A stretch of 64,000 nucleotides of DNA from Anaeramoeba flamelloides. Taxonomy: Eukaryota; Metamonada; Anaeramoebidae. The translations under genes and the position numbers were made by a program. Below are positions 58,352 to 64,000 of this stretch, piece by piece (the stretch's first letter is position 1; every line of letters starts with the position of its first letter). The stretch spans positions 806,001 to 870,000 of the forward strand of contig JANTQA010000075.1 of assembly GCA_027625915.1 (NCBI GenBank), given 5' to 3'. A model generated the notes under the pieces. It saw only the letters and a list, made by a program, of their open reading frames with translations, was not told the origin of the DNA and did not search any database.

Positions 58352-58791
58352 TTTTTTTTATTGTAATTTAAGGGGGGAGTTTAGAATTCCTCTTGTTTGC
58401 CGTTAGGTTTTTTTTTAACTCAAGAAAAAAACCAAAAATTTTGTTAAATTTTTGTTTTATTTCTTAAAGTAAAAAAAACTTAGGCACTTCACGTTAGGTT
58501 TTCCAGAATTTCAAAGAATTGACAAAAATCTATGATTTTTCTCAGTACTTTTAAATTCTTGAAAAACCTGGGCACTCTACGGCGCTTCCCGGCTTCCTAA
58601 ACTTGAATTTAGAAATTGTATAAAAGATTCAAACATAGTCTTATTATCTACCAGAGCTAATAAAGATATTGATTCTTGTTTATTAATAATATTATAAATA
58701 TTATTATTATTTAAAATAAGTAAAAAATTATTTTTTTCTAATTCAGAAATCCCGATTTTACGATTATTTTCATAGGCTGGGCAGTTCCAGA
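58352..58791 (-). mobile_element. LINE 3' fragment, copy 2 (interrupted by hairpin element P)
   Basis: Minus-strand translation at 58791-58600 gives WNCPAYENNRKIGISELEKN and LLALVDNKTMFESFIQFLNS. This corresponds to WNCSAYENNRKIWISELKK and LLALVGNKLIFDSLIKFQNK in the copy at 60380. It is the tail of a LINE reverse-transcriptase ORF. The 3' end (CTCCCCCCTTAAATTACAAT then an A-run, minus strand) is shared too. The hairpin element at 58399-58584 splits the tail. Upstream sequence stops matching at 58791, so the copy is 5'-truncated, as is typical for LINEs. Confidence 0.75.
58399..58584 (+). mobile_element. Hairpin element P, copy 2 (inside a LINE)
   Basis: Two consecutive hairpins. The first is CCGTTAGGTTTTTTTTTAAC ... 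TAAAAAAAACTTAGGCAC. The second is CGTTAGGTTTTCCAGAATTT ... TTCTTGAAAAACCTGGGCAC. Outer ends GCCGTTAG and its inverse CTACGGCG bound the unit. It sits between CCTCTTGT and the LINE coding tail, where the other LINE copy has no such insert. Confidence 0.75.
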
Positions 58792-59029
58792 AAAAAAATA
58801 AAATATTGATAAATTATCAAAAATTTCAAAAAATTTTTTGTTCAATTTCAATATTTATAAACCTTCAGACTGTTTCTTATCAAACAGTCTCTGTCAAAGA
58901 ATATTTTGAAGAACGACTAATTTTACAGAGTTTCTTAACACTTGGTTTCATAAAATGTATTATTCAAAGTTTGAGCATATAAATTTGAAAAAGAAAAACA
59001 AAAATCAATAAAAAATTTCCTAACAAAAA

Positions 59030-59210
59030 TTGCAATTTATGAGTGTTGTAAAAGTTGAAAAAAAAATGATCATTTTATTTTTGGAGATCGGAATTTTCGT
59101 GATTTGAGACAATACCAAATCAATTGTCCTGACGTGGTTCAAAAATCAACTTTTTTGAAATTAACAAAGGTATTGTAATCTAAAATTTTACCTTTTCTCC
59201 TTTTCTAGAC
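59030..59210 (+). repeat. Repeat H, copy 2
   Basis: Partner of 46510-46720 with GAAAAAAAAATGATC, ACAATACCAAATCAATTG, GTGGTTCAAAAATC and TTAACAAAGGT. Confidence 0.5.
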
Positions 59211-59514
59211 CATTAAGCGAAAATGATAAACCTTCTCAACTTAACTCACCTCTCAAAAATAAATCAAAGAAACTTTTCAACAAGTTCATAATCTTTTCAG
59301 CTTTAAAATCAATCAAAATTTTCTCAAAAAGCCAATTTTTTGCAATCTTCTTTATCTTTTTTTGTTTAACAAGTACTTGCCAATTTACATTTTATGAAAT
59401 ATATCATTTTTTTCCGAATTAGATAACAAAAATAAATAGTTATGTTCCGATTTACCAATTCTTGGAATTCACTTTGGTCACACAAGTATTCAAATTTCAA
59501 TGGAAAACGTAGTT

Positions 59515-59960
59515 ATTAAAAAAAAGAAAAATTTTCCAAACTTTTTTAATTTTTTGAAATAATCACTCTTTGAGTAATTTCTGAGATATTGAGTGAACAA
59601 ATAACCTTGAATCGTTAATCTTATTGTAAAAATACCATAAAATATAAATCAAATATTTGATACTTGAAGAGCAAAAAACAATAGATATTTTATTTTATTT
59701 ACAAATATCATTAAAGAATTTCTCGAAATTCAAAAGATTAGTAAATCTTTAATTTTAAAATTAATGAGTGTACAAACAATTCTTAAGTATTATTAAAATC
59801 AGTTTTTTGTTTAATTATTAATTATTATTTAGAACTATTATTTAAATTCTAAATGGATCAAAATTTTCACTTTCATTTTCCATATTGTTCTTTTTATAAA
59901 AATAAAGTAACCAAAGAAATAGTCTGTAATTTAAAAATTCAATCTGAAAAATGATATTGA
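59515..59960 (+). repeat. Repeat G, copy 2
   Basis: Partner of 50290-50720, same order and strand. Confidence 0.55.
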
Positions 59961-60379
59961 AAAATAATTAGAATATTTTTCACATTTGTAATATCAATCA
60001 TAGTATTGGAGAATTATTTCTTTGAATGAAACAATCAAAAAAAAAAACTATTCAAAAACTTAGTATACCTGTTTCAAAAGAAAGTCTATCATGCTTTTTT
60101 CAACTTGTTCCAATGTAAAATCCTATTCACTTTCCAATACTTTTATATACCAATTAATGTGTGAAAATTTTTCTTTCAAATGCCAGAAGGTCTCTTAGTT
60201 CTTATTACAGCAGTTCCAACCCTACCGTGAAATTTGACAGACATATAAATTGACTTTTTTCTTTCATTTAAAGACAAAAAAAGAACATTCTATTAGATGC
60301 TATTAAAGATTTTATGGTTTGACATATTTTTTCTAAAAAAATTTCTTATTTGAATGACTGAGTAAAAAAAAATCTTGTT

Positions 60380-61740
60380 GTTTTTTTTTATTATTATTTA
60401 AGGGAGGAGTTATTGACCCCTCTTGTGGGCACAAATTCCTAAATTTTTATTTTGGAATTTAATTAAAGAATCAAAAATAAGTTTATTACCCACTAAGGCT
60501 AATAAGCAGTTTGAATCCTTTTTTATAATAATATTAGAAATATTATTATTATTTAATATATTCGAGATATTAATTTTTTTTAATTCAGATATCCAGATTT
60601 TGCGATTATTTTCATAGGCTGAGCAGTTCCATAGAAGATGGTCTAAATCTTCAATAATATCTGATTTGTTCATTTTTTACATAATTCACACAGTTTTGAT
60701 TTATTCTTATTCACAACATAAGAGTACCTGTTAAGGTAATTTGTAAAATTTCTGAGTTTTAAAATTGAATTTGAGCCCTTCCTTTTTAAATATCTTTTGT
60801 CGTTAGGTTTTTTTTAATTTGAGAAATAAAAAGAAAATTAAATAAATTTTCTTTTTATTTCTTAAATTAAAAAAAAACGCCGTTAGCTTTTCCAGAATTC
60901 AAAAGAATTGAGTAAAATCTTTAATTTTTCTCAATTCTTTTGAATTCTGGAAAAGCTAGGCACTTAACGACACAACTGCTTATTTATAGTATTATTGATT
61001 TGTACTATTTTTAGATTATTCTTGAACTTTCCAACTTGGACTATTTTCTAAGTTTTTAATTCTAAAATTTTTTAGTTCATTTTCCAGTTGTTTTAAATTT
61101 TTGGAGTAACAATTTATATTTTCTGATTCTTTTTTTCTAAAAGTAAGATAATTAATTAATTCATCAAAATGGAGGATTTTTAATTTTTAAACTAACTTAA
61201 ATCTTCTTTTATATATCGTTATCCTTACGGGAACAATTTTTGCTTCAGTTTTATAAATAAGCCTAGGAGAGTGTGGGTTGATTAATAAATATTTTTTAAT
61301 TTTTTTATTAATCCAAGTATCGATATCTTTAAAATCTGTTTTTGTCAAATCAAATATTTTTAATCAATATAATAATTGGCTATATAATACAGCTTTAAAA
61401 AATTGAATTTTTAATCCACTAGAAAAACAATTTTTTGTTGTAAGATATTCATTAATTTTTTAAAATTGGCCTTAACTTTATCAAGGTTGAATTTTAAATG
61501 AGTTTTTTTATCTAGCCAAATACCAAGATATAAAATTTCTTTTGGAATTAAAGTTTTTTTAGTTTTATCATCGTTAGGATTCATTCCAAAATCTTTTATT
61601 ATTTTAAATATTTTTTGTAATTGAAAATTTATTTCTATTAATGGTCCTTTCATCTCTATTAATGATCCTTTAATCGAAAAATCTTGTTGTTTATGAAACA
61701 AATTCAAAAATCCAAAACAAAGATTCCCAAGAATGGAGAT
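60380..61740 (-). mobile_element. LINE 3' fragment, copy 1 (reverse transcriptase, decayed)
   Basis: Minus strand. 61707-61411 encodes the end of a reverse-transcriptase palm/thumb (GMNPNDDKTKKTLIPKEIL, YLGIWLDKKTHLKFNLDKVK). Further on come DIDTWINKKIKKYLLINPHS and KTEAKIVPVRITIYKRRFK. A zinc-knuckle follows, with CELC in one frame and DLDHLLWNCSAYENNRK in the next (60673-60410), the zf-RVT arrangement of LINE proteins. Stops and a frame change between these blocks show it is dead. The 3' end is CTCCTCCCTTAAATAATAAT then an A-run at about 60380-60400. A hairpin element (60799-60971) interrupts it. The 5' part (endonuclease, most of the RT) is missing. Confidence 0.85.
60799..60971 (+). mobile_element. 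Hairpin element P, copy 3 (inside a LINE)
   Basis: Two consecutive hairpins. The first is GTCGTTAGGTTTTTTTTAAT, AGAAATAAAAAGAAAATT / AATTTTCTTTTTATTTCT. The second is TTAGCTTTTCCAGAATTCAA, AAGAATTGAGTAAAA / TTTTTCTCAATTCTTTTGAA, TTCTGGAAAAGCTAGGCAC. The second hairpin's stem is nearly perfect over about 35 bases. Outer ends GTCGTTAG and TTAACGAC are inverted. It is inserted in the LINE coding sequence before the zinc-knuckle. Confidence 0.8.
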
Positions 61741-62034
61741 CCAATTTAGTAATTTCCTTAAAATGGTCCTGCCTTTTGATTTTTAGGTGTTTAGAAATTG
61801 AAGATCCTGGTAAAAATTGAAAAATTTTTAGAAATTGTTGATCATAGATAAGTTTTGAAGTGAAAATTCAAATTCTCATATTTTCTCTATGAGAAATTTT
61901 TACTCTCTTTTGAAAGTTCATGGTTTATAATAGGCTATCACACGACCATAAAATACTGTCATAATAATGAAAGTGTGAGATAGAAAACGAATTTTGTGTT
62001 TATCATAGATTTCACTGTAGGGTTGGAACAGCTG

Positions 62035-62160
62035 TATTACAATCAAATGGTCAGAATAAAAATTTGGTCTTAGAGTTTAATGGGGAAGTTTAATTAAATG
62101 TTCGTAATATCGTTTCTAAACGAAATCGGTTTTGAGACGATTTTAGGATTTTCTTCGCCT
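62035..62160 (+). repeat. Dispersed repeat family C, partial copy 6
   Basis: Starts directly at the right end of the TIR-bounded element with TACAATCAAATGGTC. It continues with AAAATTTGGTCTTAGAGTTT, GGGGAAGTTTAATTAAATGT and ATCGTTTCTAAACGA. Confidence 0.55.
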
Positions 62161-63140
62161 TAAGGGAGTAACCACGGTAAAAGAAAATTTTTGACTTTTT
62201 TTCAATTTTGTAAGATGATCAGAAAATTAAATTTTTGACTCTTGGTCGTACATCATTGATTTTTATTATTTAAAGTACTTGATTCATTAGATTTTTTAAA
62301 TTTTAATTTCAAAGTCTCAAAGAAATTACCACAATAGAATGTTGGGTTGAATTGTGTAAAAATAGTGTTTTGAATGTTGAATGACTTATCTTTTATCCTT
62401 TTCTCATCATTATATTTTGGCATTTAATTTTCTCATTTTTAATTTTTTCATCATTTTTGAATTTTTTTTAATCATGACAACAAAAAACAATATGAAAGAT
62501 TTTATTTATCAGTGAAATTTGGGATAAAGGGATATTGTTTAAAAAGAACAAACACATTACAATTGGGTGAATTACAATAGGAAACATGAATGGGGTTTTA
62601 ATAGCTAAAAGGGTTCCCAAAAAAAAAATAATAATAATTATCCCAAACCATATCTGGTTAGAGTGTTATACACATGGATTTGGTGGAATTAGAAAAGTTA
62701 ATATGATATTATTTTATCAAATTTTAAACCACAAAATAGTTATATATTTTATTCTAATAATCTAAAATTATCTTCTCCCAAAAAAAAACTATTTTTAAAT
62801 AATAAAAAAAAAATTGTAACCAATTTTGTCAATTCTTTACTCTTTTTTTTATTTTTTAACATTTCGAAAAAAAAATATCAATTAATTTTTAAAAAAATTT
62901 TTAGAGAATCTATGATCATATGACACAGAGTAAAATACTCTTGTCTTATCCCCACCCATCTCAAATTTTTATCATCTCTTATGGTGTATCCACTCCCTTA
63001 AATATTCCATTTTTTTACTATTTGAAAAAACTCAATATTACTGGTATTTGGATTCTAAACAGGAAAAATTTTTCACTTCATTTTCAATTTCCTTTTTCAA
63101 ATAGAGTTTTTAAATTACAAAAAGCTTCTAAAAGAACCTA

Positions 63141-63367
63141 CTGTTAATTGAAAAACATAAGGAACAAAATTTTAATTCAGCTTTCCAAAAAAAATTACAT
63201 AGCAAGAAGAACACAAATCATCAAAGAACTAAATTCTATCAAGGTGGATTCATAATTTAAGTTTGTTTTAAGAGAATTAAACATTTGAAATGCGAACTTG
63301 CTTTAAAAAAATCTTTTTTTGGAAAGTTAAATGAAAATTTTGTTCCATTTATTTTGTAACAAATAGT
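63141..63367 (+). mobile_element. MITE family A, copy 4
   Basis: The left end CTGTTAATTGAAAAACATAA then GGAACAAAATTTTAATTCAG, CTTTCC. The right end GGAAAGTTAAATGAAAATTT then TGTTCCATTTATTTTGTAAC. Same orientation as the other three copies. Confidence 0.8.
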
Positions 63368-64000
63368 AATTTATTCAAGAAAAATCTAGAAAAGAAAGTG
63401 ACAATTTTATACCATTTAGTTTTCAAATACCAGTATCTCATAGTTTCAAATATAAAGAGTTTCAACTTGATGAAAGACAAAATTAACTTTACTAAATGAT
63501 GTTGCCAAGATCTAGGCATTTTTTAATGAATGAAGATAATCATTGGATAAATATTTAAGGACAGTGAAATAATAATTTTTTCTTTTTTAAATGGAAAATG
63601 ACACAATAAAATTTTTAACAAAGCAAATTAAAATTTTCATTTTTAAATTTTTTTTAAACTTGTTATTTATATCATCAATGGGAAACATTTTCACTTCATA
63701 TTAAATTTCCCATTTCAGAGAATGCCAAAAATTACAACACAATTCTTTGAGAACAGTTTTTATAATAGAAAAATATTCAAAAGAAAGTGAAAATTTTTTA
63801 CTTTTTAGAGAACTAATAACTTTAATTGAACTTTAAGAAATCAGACCATATTTAATTGTCGTTAAGTATTGATACCTTTGATCGTTAAATGAATGGTTCT
63901 TCTATTCCAAAAAGAAAGATGATTTTTTCATTTTGAAACACCTATTTAACTTTTCTCAACGAAATATTTGGAAATCAATAATTGTTTTTGTTTATAAATT

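Larger units (their letters stand above)
60208..62034. mobile_element. TIR-bounded element containing a LINE fragment
   Basis: The left end CAGCAGTTCCAACCCTACCG (60208-60227) and right end GTAGGGTTGGAACAGCTG (about 62017-62034) are inverted copies, continuing with GTGAAAT. Both are flanked by TA. A related but lone left end lies near 57499 (TTCCCAGCCCTATTGTGAAA). The interior holds a LINE fragment on the minus strand. I see no transposase, so the element is non-autonomous or has lost its gene. TA flanks and the CAG start suggest Tc1/mariner-type ends; this is inference. Confidence 0.6.
49170..64000. other. Gene-free repeat graveyard
   Basis: Almost 15 kb with no supported host gene. It contains the end of duplication unit 2, repeat G copies, the 51.6-kb hairpin, an unexplained stretch 51.9-53.2 kb with a (CA)n(TA)n tract, repeats Y, K and X, the 56.6-57.2-kb fold-back, two LINE 3' fragments, hairpin elements P, a TIR-bounded element, family C remnants and a MITE A. 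The 75-codon ATG frame at 62920-63147 runs into MITE A and shares a segment with 63670-63720, so it is probably repeat sequence. Confidence 0.55.

Noticed and set aside
62920-63147. 75-codon ATG frame
   Set aside because: Runs into MITE A, and part of it recurs at 63670-63720 without the frame, so it is probably repeat sequence.
1-64000. CRISPR arrays, bacterial operons, rRNA genes
   Set aside because: No regular short spaced repeats, no Shine-Dalgarno spacing, and genes are isolated with spliceosomal introns, so the window is eukaryotic nuclear DNA.

Overview
This is a eukaryotic window, extremely AT-rich, with eight protein-coding loci in 64 kb separated by long repeat-laden spacers. The loci are: an acidic/Asn-rich protein with a C-terminal Myb/SANT-like domain (2332-5506, +); a CWF19L1/Drn1-like splicing protein (9098-10804, -); an RGS plus DUF547 fusion with long coiled coils (14591-17329, -); the mitochondrial-type Fe-S scaffold ISCU/IscU (24188-25560, +); a probable E2F/DP-family transcription factor (28516-30480, -); ribosomal protein uL23/RPL23A (35645-36381, -); and two paralogous small cysteine-rich secreted or membrane-anchored proteins (41931-42680 and 48465-49169, both +).

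Four loci carry one short GT-AG spliceosomal intron each (208, 830, 246 and 275 bp). I rebuilt these by hand from splice signals, reading phase and protein family conservation. All eight stop codons are TAA. The standard code works throughout. Poly-Asn, poly-Gln, Glu-rich and Lys-Glu tracts, the ISCU presequence, RGS signalling and the AT bias point to a free-living amoeboid or flagellate protist. An Anaeramoeba-like metamonad is my best guess; Dictyostelium-like or Naegleria-like lineages are alternatives. This is inference, not demonstrated.

Layout: 1-2.3 kb is repeat remnants. 2.3-17.3 kb holds three genes separated by AT-rich spacers with MITE copies. 17.3-24.2 kb is a repeat zone with nested MITEs. 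24.2-36.4 kb holds ISCU, the E2F-like gene and uL23. 36.4-50 kb contains a segmental duplication that produced the two secreted paralogs, with repeat insertions around them. 50-64 kb has no host gene I can support. It is a graveyard of fold-back elements, two 3' fragments of a LINE (one inside a larger inverted-repeat-bounded element), hairpin insertions and diverged repeat pairs.

The genes do not form a pathway. Spliceosome, ribosome, Fe-S assembly, cell-cycle transcription, G-protein signalling and secretion are all represented as single unlinked loci, as expected for a eukaryotic chromosome. The most informative structure is the repeat biology: at least four kinds of inverted-repeat element without a recognisable transposase (two MITE families, a 590-bp fold-back, a near-perfect 105-bp-arm hairpin), plus a two-hairpin element inserted at different points of two LINE copies. 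No rRNA, tRNA, CRISPR or viral element was recognised.
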